DNA of 64,000 bases from Hymenopus coronatus (Eukaryota > Arthropoda > Insecta > Mantodea > Hymenopodidae): positions 120,353,468-120,417,467 of the forward strand of contig CM060888.1 in the NCBI GenBank assembly GCA_030762935.1, in the 5' to 3' direction. The stretch's first letter is position 1. Each line of letters opens with the position of its first letter. The translations under genes were made by a program, and so were the position numbers. The notes below the pieces were generated by a model. The model worked only from the letters and a program-made list of their open reading frames with translations. It had not been told where the DNA came from and ran no database searches. This document shows, piece by piece, positions 47,776 through 59,560 of the stretch.

Positions 47776-48175
47776 TATTGCGTATAAATTTAATTTTCTT
47801 TGTTATGATAAGGAACGGTCCTTTAACGTTTCCTGAAATATTACTGAATTCTACAACTAGTTTAAAAAAAAGCTAGAGCGGACACTGAAGGAATAGCAAC
47901 AGCATGGTATTGTAACAAATCTGAAGTTTCACTAACCATAAACTTAATCAGGCTACTGTTTCATTTCCTTTTTAATTCTCGTTTTATAAAAGTTACAAAT
48001 AGTAAGACTCTTCTTTAAAAAAAAAAAAAATATAACATTCTTAACCATCCACAAAAATCAACTCCGAGATAAGCGACACCAAGAGGAGAGAATTGACCAA
48101 TGCAAATTAGTCGCTAATATCGATAAGGAATCGTTTTACTTGTGCTTTGCGTTATATCCACATGCTTATGCAAGG

Positions 48176-48250
48176 GCGCGGCCATGACCGAGTGGTTACC
48201 AATCGCTTACTTTTTCTCGAGCCCCAGCACTCCTAGTGCTACAAATAGTC
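48176..48250 (+). repeat. SINE-C-like tRNA head fragment
   Basis: GCGCGGCCATGACCGAGTGG followed by TTA matches the A-box end of the SINE-C head. No B box or body follows clearly, so it is either a 3'-truncated piece or a chance partial match. Confidence 0.4.
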
Positions 48251-48461
48251 CGAGTCAAGAAGGCATGTGCTTTGTCAAAGGAACAACGAGCATCGCTGCC
48301 CATGATTCAATGTTATCATTTTAACTAAACCTCATTATCTTAGTTCCATTTACTCTTTCTTTAATCAATTCAAATAGTAAATTTAATTTCCAAAAGGTTA
48401 AGACGGTCCAGGACTATTGACACTAAACGTGCCATGCGGTGTCGGTGAGATAAACAAAAAA

Positions 48462-49336
48462 TCTGATGTGTTACACTCACATAACTTTCTCTAGCTGTTC
48501 TACAAACTTCATACATAAGATTCTTCTTCTTTCTGCACCTTGCTAATTGTGGTAGCACAATGTTCTTATTATTTAGTTCCGTATAAGTAGGAAGAAAATA
48601 AGGGAATACACTAGGCTAAACCAATAGTCAAATGTTTTAAAAGCTGTCGTTATGCGATTGTCATTACAAATCACTTCTTTTCTTGGCCAGGAGTAGAACA
48701 AAAGAAAAACGGACACTCCCGTTTGAGAAAAGTACAAGTGCTTCACAAATGAAACTAATAACAATGAATACCTCGAAAACGATAAGCTCCACGAGAAAAA
48801 TGTATATGACATAACTTGTGTATTTTAACAAGACCTACATTTCTTGTATAGTAAGTTTTTGTCTATCTCTTACGGTTTACTAGTTATGCCAAATTAAGCA
48901 ACATTCATCCACAATAAACAGGTCTTCAGAAGCCATTCCCAGAAAATTGAAGATATAAATTTTATTTGTCAGGTAAATATCTTTAATATTTAATATTTTA
49001 ATCAAAATCGTTAGAGCCATTTTTAAGAAAATCAAAATTTTCGAAAAAAGTTCTGTGTAAAGGGTAGTTTGGGGTGGGGAGATTTTTCTCAAAATCTTCG
49101 TGTCGCATCCCTGGAAGATACTAAACTTAAATACCAAGTTTGGTATTTTAGCTACTTTTCGTTTTTGAGTTATCGTGTTCACATGCACACGGACCTTTTT
49201 CTGAAAATGCTTTTTTTTTTGGATACAGGGGGTCCTAAAACATGTATTTCCGGTGAAATCTCGGTATCGAATTTTTGGGTGGAATACAATACTTCTCTAT
49301 CCCTATGTACATTGTACATATAGGGCTAGAGAAAGT
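48462..49336 (+). repeat. R1 copy q
   Basis: Starts TCTGATGTGTTACACTC after AAAAAA; ends GGCTAGAGAAAGT plus AAAAAA. Nearly full length; the minus strand is open at 48880-49188 (102 codons). Confidence 0.86.
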
Positions 49337-49554
49337 AAAAAACAATGGTTAATTTGTTAAATATGCAGGTCAAAACCTCAACATGACCTTTTCCTTCAAC
49401 TTTTGGTTCACCTGGAAAAACTAACGGTGGAAATTGAATCTCACGGCATTCTATGATATAATTTAAAGCACGACCGCTTTAAAGATATGAAAATTCATGT
49501 TCCTGACTTCAGCAACAAAACTAATCGAGGGGCCAAGAAAATGTGTGGGAGTAG

Positions 49555-49705
49555 TAAGTAGACCGCTCGCTTCTCAAGAATGCGGCCCTGATTGGATCCC
49601 AGAGTGCCACACGTGGAAGGGCACTGCCAAAGCGGCATCTAGAAGGGTTTTCTCCGGTTTCCTCAACCATTCATCCCACTTTCTATTTCAAACTCACCCT
49701 TCCTT
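49555..49705 (+). repeat. tRNA-SINE fragment related to SINE-C
   Basis: A B-box-like GATTGGATCCC (about 49590) is followed by GGGCACTGCC and GGGTTTTCTCCGGTTTCC; the latter is shared with SINE-C. The head upstream is too diverged to define. Confidence 0.45.
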
Positions 49706-51532
49706 TCAGCTCTTTCACCGTCTTTTCATATATTCTTCCTCACTCTCAACCCAGGCATCGGGCTGATCATTCATCCTGATCCAGAGTCCGTCTGCTCCTT
49801 AATAAGCATATGACCCCACGCTTGTAAGTCTGGGGGGGGGGAGTCCACTTTATGAGGATGATAAATAGCGAAAGAAGCAGCTTATGCAGGCAAAATGTAA
49901 CTACAAGCGCGTTCGACTCTTCTGCATATTCTCTTCTAAGTTTCTCATTGTAAATTAGCTGAACAATACTTGTTTTTCTTTACCGGAGTAACCTACTCTT
50001 TTTGTAGGACTTATGCATCAATGCCTTTGGACAGAAGCCTGAAGAGGCCTCAGCACTCTGGATCACTAACTGAACATACAAGGCGCTAAAATTTAATAGA
50101 TATGAAAACGAGAAAGCAAAGCAAATCGAGCATAATTTCCGCACAGTACAGTATCTTCGTAATTTTTTTTTTTTTTTTTAAGGGTCAAGGCAAAGTTTAA
50201 CTGTGATCAACATTCAATAATGTTATATGTATCTGTTTCCGGGTATGGCTTAAAAATTAACATACTATACCGGCGATTCTACTCCTTAAGAAATTCTGCC
50301 CTAAGACATGGAGGGAAACCTGTCTCTTATTTGTATTCGGGGAAAAGCGACTGCAGTCGCTGCGGAACAAGAGAGGGCTTCTACCCACCCCTTCGTGGTT
50401 CTTGTTGCCATCCCTCCCCCAAAACAAACCGGGAACTTGTTGGATTACTTTACAACCACAATAGCTATTATTGGACTTATAATATTGTTTTAATGTGTTG
50501 AAAGCAAAAGCCTAACTTAGCTATACGACACACACACACACATACATGGGTAGGATTTCCAAGCTTGCAACTTCAAAACAGTCTTCCCTTTTCTGTATAA
50601 GCCCAGCGAAGGCGGAGTCGGTCTTTACTTCTGCTCCCACGTACTTTTGTTCGGAGAAAACAAAAAGATCGCCAAGAAAAATAAAATTCTCTGCTCATTA
50701 CCGAGCAATCTAAAGTCCATGCATGCGTTTACAATTGGCTGCTGCCACAAGTCGCATAATCCTTCAATGCCTTGTTAAACAGTGGGGATATTGTAGATTG
50801 AGGTTACAGAAACTTAAACTTTTAGCAATAACACAAGGCAAAAACTGAAAATAAAGAACTGTAGTTAAACCCTGAAAATGGAGGCTTAAGTAACAGAAAT
50901 TTAGAAATTCTTATGGCGTCTATACGACTGTGGGTAATGCCAGTTATGACGCTTTCGGAAAATGTACATTCCCTCTTTCATTAACATACTCTGGTTGTCT
51001 TACAAGGTATTTGGATTCTAATTTTCATTTTCATTTCGTGAATTCAGCGAAGATTGTTACTATAATTATAAATTTATACAGTTTATTTTGACGGAAAAAG
51101 TAAACTTTTTGAGATAAACGCTATCCAGTTTTGAATTTTTTGTTGGAGGGTGGTGGTAAAATTAACGCACTTTTTGTTGCACAAAACTTGGCACAAATCA
51201 TCACATAAATACTAGGTTAAATTGTTTTTTGTTGTAGGTATTGCTTTTAACTAGTAATTACCACACTTTAAAATCGAGGTACAATCAAACTAGGGGCTCA
51301 TTGCAACTTTATCTACAAATTAAAGACTAAATGTTGAACGCAGAAGTATATGAATTTGGGTATCAATTATAAATGTCATTTACGTAAATGTTATAAATAC
51401 GCCTATACGTTATTTATTTGCCCATAATATTGAAAAAAACGATGATTCCAGAAAATGTTAAGCTTTTGTATTAAGTTTTTTTTTTTTTGCCACATACATT
51501 GAATTCTAATCAATGCTAAATTAAAAAAAAAG
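49706..51532. other. Non-coding stretch
   Basis: A G-run (49832-49841), a T-run (50165-50180) and a CA tract (50530-50543). A GC-richer patch at 50305-50450 supports a 93-codon frame of no recognised family. Confidence 0.45.
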
Positions 51533-52585
51533 TCTAATGGGCTCCATTCACATGAATTTTTCTACATCTCTACAACAAATTATTGTTAAAAATCTTATTC
51601 TTCTACTTCATGCTAATCAAGATTAACATTGGTAAAAATAGTCTTAGTCCTTGCTTCCTTATAAGTAGAAAGAAAATAAGGGACTAAATCGAGCTAAAGC
51701 GACAGTCAAATGTTTTAAAAGCTGGTTGTGACTAGCTCGTTGTCATGACCAGGAGTTGACAAATTAGTGTATGTGAAAAGTTTTAAGTATAGCTCGGAAA
51801 TGGCCAACTTCGCGAGAAAAAAAATGGATATTGTATAAATTTAGTGTTTTAAGGTTTTGTTTTTGTTTTTTTTTTTTTTTTTGTGAGTAGTAAGTCTTTA
51901 TCTACTTACGGTTTACCAATTATGCAAAACTCATCCAGAATGAAGAGGTCTTCCGAATTATTCCCAGAAAATTCAAGATATACACGTTATTTGTCATGCA
52001 AATATCTTTAATACATCAGTCGGTCTAGCTAGCTCAGTTGGTTAGGCGCTGGCCTTCTGAACTCAAGGGCGCGGGTTCGAATCCGGCTTTAGGCTGATGG
52101 CTTTTAAGTGTGCTTGAAAGCGATAACCCCATGTCATTAGACTTACTGGCATGTTAAAGAACTCCTGCGGGACGAAATTCCGGCAAGCCGGCGGCGTTGA
52201 TATGATACTGGCAATTGGCACCACCGTTAACAAAGAAAATATAGTTTTTTAAATTTTAATTTCTTTAATATAGGTAGGTATTTTAATAAAAAAATCGTTA
52301 TAGTCATTTTTTGAGAAAATCAAAAAAATTGACATTTTTTTTCATGTAAAGAGTAGTTTAGGTTGTGTGGATTTTCCTCAAAATCTTCGTTTCGTATCTT
52401 TGGAAGATAGTAAACTTAAATATCAAGTTAGATTCACACACACACGGGAACCTTTTCTATAAAAATATTTATTTTGGACACACGAAACCCTAAAATGTTT
52501 ACTTCCGATGAAATCTTGGTATCGAAATTTTGGGTGGAGTGCAATAGCTTCTCTAACTACATAGTATGTGCTAAGTAGAGAAATT
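51533..52585 (+). repeat. R1 copy r, interrupted by SINE-B2
   Basis: Starts TCTAATGGGCTCC after nine A. R1 order stops at about 52014 and resumes at about 52270 after the SINE. Ends AAGTAGAGAAATT. A T-run (51866-51881) lies in the first half. Confidence 0.83.
52016..52240 (+). mobile_element. SINE-B2 inserted in R1 copy r
   Basis: The tRNA-like head (TAGCTCAGTTGGTTAGGCGC, CTTCTGAACTC, B box GGGTTCGAATCCGGC) is followed by ACTTACTGGCATGTTAAAG, CTCCTGCGGGAC and ATTCCGGCAAGCCGG. R1 sequence (CTTTAATA) occurs on both sides, at about 52007-52014 and 52263-52270, and is probably the target-site duplication. Because of the tail, I call it a SINE and not a tRNA gene. Confidence 0.82.
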
Positions 52586-52895
52586 AAAGAAATTCTGGTT
52601 CCCATAATGACAGCAGTATTGTTTTATGGCGAGCTCTTCAACTAAGATTACTAGTGCTATCAAATGTCTTCATCAAGTTCCGAATGCAAGGTAGATTTTC
52701 TGTACAGAAAGGAATAAAATAAGTTTGAAACTACACTAAACCCTTTTCCTACAACCTTGCCAAGTATTCTTCAGCGCTGCGCTTCTTTGCCCTTTTCCTG
52801 ATTGGCTAATGTACACCTTGGAATGTTAACAAATAAGCCATGTGCCGCGCAAGGTGAGATGCTAAAAGGAATATTACCCACACACTATCATAATA

Positions 52896-54086
52896 CGAGG
52901 GCTGTAAAGAAAGTAGTGGCAACATGGTCCCCATATTCACAGGAGAGCGAGTATGAGCCAATAGGATATGGGAGCGATCAGGTGACTAGTGTCGATGTGT
53001 GGTGTGCATTGGTCGGGCTGCCATCTGAGAGTGTGTTGTTTTTGTGTAGCGTTGAAGTGAACAGTGTGAGGTGCACCGCTCTAAAGCATGTTTACCAAAG
53101 GCGATCAGCGTTCGTGGACTAAAATCGAGGTTGCCCGTGGAAAAAACGCATCAGCATGTTATCGAGGATTACGTGGATCCTGTGGCGGGAATGCATTGCC
53201 GTACAAGACGGTTGCACGATGGGTCAAGGCGTTTCATGCAGGTCGGACTGAGACTGTCCCGGGGTTATCCGTAGAGATTGGTGTCAGTCATCAAACTGTG
53301 TGGCATATCCTGACGAAATGTCTTCACCTGAGGAAAATTGCGTCCCGTTGGGTTCCACATCGACTCACTGAGGTATAGAAATGGCACCGACATGCCCTAG
53401 CTGGCATCCACCTGGACAGGAGATGCATTTCTGCAGCGTATTGTTGCCATTGATGAGACTTGGGCACGAACCTATGAGCCGGAATTGAAGCATCAGTCGA
53501 ATGAATGGCGTCACCCAGGTTTACCTCGTCAACAGAAAATTCGACTGGAACCCAGTCGGGTGAAGCTGATGCTGATTTGTGGCATCGTGGGGGTTATTCT
53601 TACGCATGCTGTGCCTGAGGGACAAACCGTCAACAGTGACTACTATTGCTGATTTCTGGAGCGACATCTTCGTCCGGCTATACGGCGCAAACGTCCATGT
53701 TTATTGCGAGACGATCACCCATAGTGTTGCATGACAACGCACGTTGTCGTCGCAAACAATGTCCAGTTCTTATTGCAACGGTGGCATTGGGAGGTTTTGG
53801 AACATCCTCCGTACTCAACAGACATGAGTCCTTGTGACTTCGACCTGCTTATGTAGTTGAAGGAACCCCTCCGAGAGCGCCGATTTCCTGACGTGGCATC
53901 TGTAGTCCGCGCCTTAGGGCGCTCCGTCGCTGTCATCAACAGAGACCCCAACTGCTGCCCTACATTTGGCAAAAGGTCAGGGACTTTGCGGGGGACTACA
54001 TTGAAGTAATGTAATGCAACTGTACTTGTGAGTTCAATAAATATTGTGCTCTATCAATGTTGCCACTACTTTATTTACAGCCCTCG
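52896..54086 (+). mobile_element. Degenerate mariner (DD34D-type) element
   Basis: Inverted ends read CGAGGGCTGTAAAGAAAGTA on the left and, in reverse complement, CGAGGGCTGTAAATAAAGTA on the right. They are flanked by TA at 52894-52895 and 54087-54088. At 1191 bp it is slightly shorter than a usual 1.25-1.3 kb mariner, in keeping with an internal deletion. The encoded transposase is broken in several places (separate entry). It lies directly upstream of an inverted R1 copy at 54154. Confidence 0.9.
53088..53960 (+). pseudogene. Mariner transposase pseudogene
   Basis: From 53088 the frame reads MFTKGDQRSWTKIEVARGK and runs through a helix-turn-helix region ending in the mariner signature SRWVPHRLTE, where it stops (53378). 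In other frames VAIDETW (first Asp), LKHQSNEWRHPG, VLHDNAR (second Asp) and HPPYSTDMSPCDFDLL (third Asp) follow. The order is canonical for mariner. The HTH part is shortened between HAGRTETVPGL and SVEIGVSHQTVW, and at least three frame changes and several stops are present, so it cannot make a working enzyme. Confidence 0.88.
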
Positions 54087-54153
54087 TAGATACTTCGATT
54101 TTGGTCATCCTGAGTGGCAAGTTTCAACCGCAGGATCCTCCCATCTATTTTTT

Positions 54154-54620
54154 CTTCTCTACACGTACTATGTACATAATGTACAGAGAAGGTATTGCAT
54201 TCCAGCCAAAAATTCGATACCGAGATTTCACCAAAAATACATGTCTTAGGCACCCCTGTATCCAAAAAAAAGTATTTTCAGTAAAAGGGCCGTATGTGTG
54301 TTTTTTTTTCGTGGAATTAACCATTTCTGAAATATTTCTTGTTATTTGTTTCAGATGTAAAATACTCAAAACTATTCTCACACGGAAAGTTGTAAACTCC
54401 TGGCTCTGCAGAAGAATGAACTTCATTCACATGGCAACCAGTTTTAAAAGACTTGACTATGGTTTTAGCCCAGTATATTCCCTTATATGTACATACAAGG
54501 ACGCAAGTAATTAAGACGCCTGTTAATGTTCATTCGATTATCATAAATACAAGAATATGCTTTTTAACAATAATTTGTTACAGCGATGTAGAGAAAGTCA
54601 TGATAATGGAACACATCAGA
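54154..54620 (-). repeat. R1 copy s, internally deleted
   Basis: The 3' third (54154-54290) is joined directly to the 5' third (54300-54620); the middle, with the CTTACGGTTTACC block, is missing. Seven T separate it from copy t. Confidence 0.82.
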
Positions 54621-54627
54621 TTTTTTT

Positions 54628-55496
54628 ACTTTCTCTACACGTACTATGTACATAATTTATAGAGAAGGTATTGTAATGCGCCCAAATATCGACATCGAGA
54701 TTTCACCGGAAATAATGTTTTGAGTCCTCCTGAATCCAAAAAAAAAAAAAAAAAAAAGCATTTTTGGAAAGGTCTGCGCGCGCGCGTGTATGTGTGCGGG
54801 TGGACAGCTTAGCTCAAACACGAAAAGACCATTAAATACCAAAACTTGGTATTTAAGTTTGGTATCTTCTAAAGACGCGACACGCAGATTTTCAAGAAAA
54901 TCTCCCCACCCCCAACTGCCCTTTACATGGAACTTTTTTCGAACATTTTGATTTTCTCAAAAATGGTTCTAACCAATTTGATTAAAATATCGTGTATTAA
55001 AGATATTTACCTGGCAAATAAAAGGTATATCTTCAATTTTCTGGGAATATCCTCTGAAGACTACTTTATTCTGGATGAATTGTACGGAATTTTGTATAAC
55101 TGCTAAACCGTAAGAGACACACAAAAACTCACCATACAAAAAATGTAGAGCACATTAAAACACACAATTTATATTATACACATTTTTTTCGTGAAGTTCG
55201 TCGGTTTTTAAATATATCTTGTTTTTGGATTCAGCTTTAAAAACCATCCTTTTCTCATACGGGAATTTGTTTACTCCTGTCCATACAAAGGAACTTCAAT
55301 CACATAGCAACCAGCTTTTGAGTATCACTTTAAACTACGGTACTCCCTTATTTCGCTTCTATTTACAAGGATGCAGGTAATAAGATTATTTCTGCTATTT
55401 TTTTTCCCTCGATTAGCATGAAGTAAATAGAAGCATTAGCATTTTAACAATACTTTGTTGCAGAAATGTAGAGAAAATCATGTGAATGGATCACAT
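54628..55496 (-). repeat. R1 copy t
   Basis: Full length in reverse: ACTTTCTCTACACG at 54628 to the 5' end near 55496. It contains alternating purine-pyrimidine DNA (GCGCGCGCGTGTATGTG, about 54776-54792). With copy s it forms a tandem pair in the same direction. Confidence 0.85.
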
Positions 55497-56420
55497 TAAT
55501 TTTTTTTAATTTGCACTGTCTCGATAAACTAAGATTGACATTCTCTTCGGATATAGTAGGATAATAGTTCGTGTTAAATAACGGAGTATGTTGTATTCGC
55601 ACCACAACGGCAGCAGCTTGAAAGATGACTAGTCCACCTAAGTGTTAAGGGAACAAGGTACTCTGAAATGTAAAAAATAACATTTTTTGTTTTAGACACT
55701 AATAAAACCTTAAGAAGATTTTAATCAGTTTAAATATAATTTAAACGGTAGTCTGAATTTCTTTAAAGCTGTTATGCAATGTCCTTATTTAGAACATTTG
55801 TTTGTCTAAATTCAGTTTTCTCAAAACAGCATTTTTGGCTACCTATATGCCTTTTTCTCAGAAAGTATGAGAGATGAAAAGCTGAAATTTTCAGCACATA
55901 TATACAACACATAGTTGAACTTTCTGAACCACAATCGTGATAGTATATATTGATCATATTAAGAAAGCAACAACATTGCAAATTTTCCACATTTTTACTT
56001 TTTTGAATTTGTAAATTTATTTCTCTTTTAATTTCTATTGAAATTGCACCATAGATCAATAATTGAGGTTCAGACGATAGGTGATTATACTAAAAACAAA
56101 CATGCAAAAATGTGATTATGTATTGCAAGTACTATCAAAGAAAAAGGTACTTGAATTCACATATTTTAAGACCAAGCTTTATTACTTTTTCTGGTGAATG
56201 GACTACTTTTTCTAGACTCAACCACATAAGCTATTAATGCAAACAAACACCTGAAATAATTATTTATAGAATAATTCATACAAGTTTCTGGAAAAAAAAT
56301 TGAATACTTTAAGAGCAGTGGTAATTCAACTCACTTAAGGTGTAATTTTCGTATGCACAGACTATCTTGTAATACGGGACACAATTATATGGACCACACA
56401 AGAGCATAAAGATGTCTTAC
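55497..56420. other. Intron sequence downstream of the Nup88 exon (gene sense)
   Basis: AT-rich and without recognised repeats. GCTGAAATTTTCAGCACAT (55880-55898) includes a small palindrome. A 95-codon minus-strand frame (55772-56059) shows no motif. Confidence 0.5.
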
Positions 56421-56590
56421 CGGCAGGTGATGGAGTTCCTACCACCCTGAAAAGCAGCATCTCTTCCCCAGCGATTCGGAAGATCAAGAACGGCTATACC
56501 ACGGGAACCCACTAATGCAATTTGTGTCGATGTCACATTCACCACCAGGCGCTCCACTTCAAAGGACGGAGGGTCAGTAGGAACAAGAGT
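56421..56590 (-). CDS. Nup88: Internal coding exon of nucleoporin Nup88
   Basis: Seen: read on the minus strand, 170 bp open in one frame (56 codons plus 2 bases) lie between an AG acceptor (CAG at 56591-56593) and a GTAAGA donor (56415-56420). A CTAAC branch-point-like motif sits about 20 nt upstream of the acceptor. The peptide starts TLVPTDPPSFEVERLVV, continues with ALVGSRGIAVLDLPNRWG and ends FQGGRNSITCR. Known: this order (PPxFEV, then a G-x-x-G-hydrophobic strand, LPxRWG, FxGGxxxxxCR) is typical of the N-terminal WD40-type propeller of Nup88 (Nup82 in yeast, members only in Drosophila). Nup88 sits on the cytoplasmic face of the nuclear pore with Nup214 and Nup98 and helps CRM1-dependent export. 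Inferred: the exon starts in phase 0 and ends in phase 2; intact splice sites argue against a retrocopy. Its partner exons were not found in the window. Identification is from memory of the family, not from a search. Confidence 0.85.
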
Positions 56591-56947
56591 CTGTAAATGA
56601 AACGCACGTTAGTTAATAATATACATAATAATGTCAGTAATATGTGTTACAATTTTAGGTTTACAGCTCAGTGAAAAAAGCAAAACAAAAACACAAAACA
56701 AAAAACTAAACAAACAAAAAACAGAGAAATGAAAACATGAATTCTACATCACCACTTCCTAATGTGGATGAAATGGTGCTGTATGTTTCATGATTTCATT
56801 TCTTAGTTCACAAAAGAACACCTTTTATTTTACAAAATTTGAAGAAAAAGACAAACAAACAAAACTGGTGCAGTACTTTCCTATAAAGGTTTATTATTCC
56901 AGCTGATTCTTGCTAATCAATATACATATGTATACATACCGTTGTAT

Positions 56948-57175
56948 GATACACTAGCAAAAGCGATGGTCAGGTGTTTAGATTAGGCGATGGCTTTACA
57001 TGACAACGGGGGGCGGGGGCAAATAACAATTTATTATTTGAGAAAATGTAAATGCTTGAAAAATCAGTAACATGCAGTTTTGACTCATGGTACCTCAAAC
57101 TGGTTTATTTGCAGTAAATTCTGGGTATCGAAATTTTGGGTGGGATTCACTACAGGAAAGTAGTAGAGGAAGTAA
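56948..57175 (+). repeat. R1 copy u, heavily deleted
   Basis: Scattered blocks survive: CACTAGCAAAAGCGATGGTC, GGGTATCGAAATTTTGGGTG, and the end GTAGTAGAGGAAGT. It starts about 360 bp upstream (in gene sense) of the Nup88 exon. Confidence 0.55.
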
Positions 57176-57359
57176 TAAATATTGATGCCACCCCGAATTT
57201 AGAGTCGGCACTATACAGGCTGGTAGAGTCGTTCACCACCATACACCTGCCATCGAACTCCACAAGACGGTATTTCTTTGATCTAAAAATTCAGATTCGA
57301 CCTTATACTCGGTAACGCGTGTCTTATGAGCAGCTGCTTGTTCTGAGTGCTTAGTTTAC

Positions 57360-57665
57360 ACACCTAAGCTAGTCAGTCTTGGTTCCTGGAGGAAATCCTG
57401 ATGGTTTCCAAATCCAGTATGAAGGAGGCTAAGAATGTTTTCGCTGTACGATCCTCTTGGACATGGCGATCTCTGGAGGTCAGCAAGAGAGATTGTCCTG
57501 AAGCTTCTCGGTTCTACACGGCTGCCCCCGTTTCTACTTCAATAAAACAGTGGCAACAGTGGTCCTCGCGATGTTCAGGAGGGTTGAAATTCCGCATTGG
57601 AAGTCTTTCAGCCGTCTCGTGTTTATTGAAGGAGGAGCACGTTTTCCTCGATTTACTTGGGTGAG
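57360..57665 (+). other. GC-richer block, possible LTR remnant
   Basis: The block stands out by composition. AATAAAACAGTGGCAACAGT followed by GGTCCTCGCGATGTTC resembles, weakly, the junction of an LTR end with a tRNA-Trp primer site seen in some insect Gypsy-type elements. An 87-codon ORF (57401-57664) has no family I recognise. No second LTR is visible. Confidence 0.25.
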
Positions 57666-57907
57666 AAATATTTTTAATTGAGTCCGCACACTTATGTCAC
57701 AGTGAACTTCGACAACGGTTGAACTATTTCAACGAATATCGTAATGATTACATTAACTTTATCAAGTTGGTATACGAACCATTTAAACAGGTTCAGTTAT
57801 ACCAGGTTCGACCAACATTTATTTTAGTTAAAACATATGTTGCCGAAGAATATATAGACAACTTAATTGTAAGACGCCAACAAAGGAGGTTTACTATTGA
57901 AAAGGTT

Positions 57908-58110
57908 GAGTGACGCTGAAAAATACAATGCTGTAGCCGGGATGTGAACCACGGTTCTCCTGGTGCCCCCTCCCCCCGTTGCTCCTACCATTAAGCTACC
58001 ATGGCAAAATGCCGACACGACATTACATTCCCTTGCATTCAATTTTTCAGCCAGGTTCTACCTTTCCATCCCTATTCTAGACACAGCTTTGTGGAAGAAA
58101 CAACTCTCTC
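57908..58110. mobile_element. SINE-A inverted, truncated copy
   Basis: A minus-strand tail and tRNA head (57908-58030, with reverse B box GATGTGAACCACGG and a C-rich interruption CCCCCTCCCCCC) run straight into a plus-strand tail (58035-58110, TTTTTCAGCCAGGTTCTACC). This repeats the palindromic plan of the other SINE-A dimers. No target-site duplication was found. Confidence 0.65.
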
Positions 58111-58183
58111 TGTTAAATTTGATGCCGTCTGGGCAATGTGTTTATCGTACGATGCCTTTGCTGGCTTACATTAAAGTTGAAAT

Positions 58184-58820
58184 TCTGATATGCTTCATTC
58201 ACATGACTTTCTCTACATCTCATTAACAATAATTGTTAGTAAGATTATTCTTCTATCCGTTTCATGCTAATCTTGATAAATATAGCAGACACTAGGCTAA
58301 ACCGACAGTCAAATGCTTTAAAATGAGGTTGCTATGGGATTGAAATCCGTTTCCTTGCGCGGCCAGTTGACAAGTATGAGAAAAATTTAAGGATTTTAAA
58401 ACTGAAACCAATAACATTAACAAGGAATATCTCGAAAATGGTCACTCCAGGAAAAATATGTATATGACATAAATTATGTATTTTAAGGAGTTCTATATTT
58501 TTGTGTGGTAAGCTTTTGTCTATCTCTTACGGTTTACTAGTTATGCAAACTTTATAAAAAAAAAATATCCAGAATAAACAGGTCTTCCCAGAAAATTCAA
58601 GATATAGGCACGTTTTATTTGTCATGTAAATATCTTAACTAAAGAGATTTGAATTAAAATCATTAGACATTTATGAGAAAACTAAAATGTTTTCTATGTA
58701 AAGGGTAGTTGGGGGTGGGGGATTTTCTTGACAATCTTCGTGTCACACCCTTGGGAGATACTGAACCTAAATATCAAGTTTCATATGTAACGGGCTTTTC
58801 GTTTTTGAGCTAGTTGCCTC

Positions 58821-58871
<51 letters not shown>

Positions 58872-59002
58872 TTTTATTAAAAATGCTTTTTTGTACTCAG
58901 GGTCCCAAAACATGTATTTCTAGTGAAATCTCGGTATCGAATTTATGGGTGCAATACAATACCGTCTCTAAACTCTATGTACATAGCACTTGTAGAGAAA
59001 GT
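58184..59002 (+). repeat. R1 copy v
   Basis: Starts TCTGATATGCTTC and ends TTGTAGAGAAAGT. The CA tract inside has expanded to 46 bp (58823-58868). Confidence 0.85.
58823..58868 (+). repeat. (CA)n microsatellite inside R1 copy v
   Basis: Twenty-three CA units at the same R1 position as in copy l. Confidence 0.95.
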
Positions 59003-59099
59003 AATACATTTCTTGCACGACGTTTTTCTGATATTTTAAACGTTCTATTCCCCCTCCTTTAAGTTTTACATCATTTAATCGGATAGATCATATCGCACA

Positions 59100-59275
59100 G
59101 CGAATGACTGAAAGATCAAATGCATGAATAACAATCACCTTCTCATCATATTGGGAAACCCCGGGAAAAATACATCTTTTTGCAGGTAACTAACTCTAAC
59201 CGAGATTCGAACTCGGGACCTTTTGAATGTGAAGCAGATATTACCCATATCACGTAGATGGGTTAACATGCCTCT
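59100..59275 (-). mobile_element. SINE-D copy
   Basis: In reverse complement CCCGAGTTCGAATCTCGG (B box), GTTAGAGTTAGTTACC and CCCGGGGTTTCCCAA follow the order seen at 45-190. The head contains ATCTACGTGATATGGGTAA in place of a clear A box. Confidence 0.62.
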
Positions 59276-59560
59276 CATAATTTGGATAGAATCATTATCT
59301 AAAATTATTGTTTACATGTATTCACAGCAATTTTTTCCTACTTTTATATTGTCAAGTCATAATTCCGGTTCAAGTGGTAATGGGATGAGAAAGTCACGGG
59401 AGTGGATAACTTTTTTGTACATTCTTTTAAGACTACTGTGGTAAATATTTACATATAACGCTTTAGCTACATAATACTTAGTTATCACAATTATAAATAT
59501 AAGCATAATACTTATAAATATGCGTTTGTCCAAAAGGAAATCTATTTAAAAAAAAAGAAA

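Noticed and set aside
52021..52095. Functional tRNA gene
   Set aside because: The tRNA-like sequence has good A and B boxes, but it is continuous with a SINE body shared with 12415-12895 and is inserted in R1. Acceptor-stem pairing is poor.
58814..59062. Second His-Thr-run ORF
   Set aside because: Same cause, the CA tract of R1 copy v.
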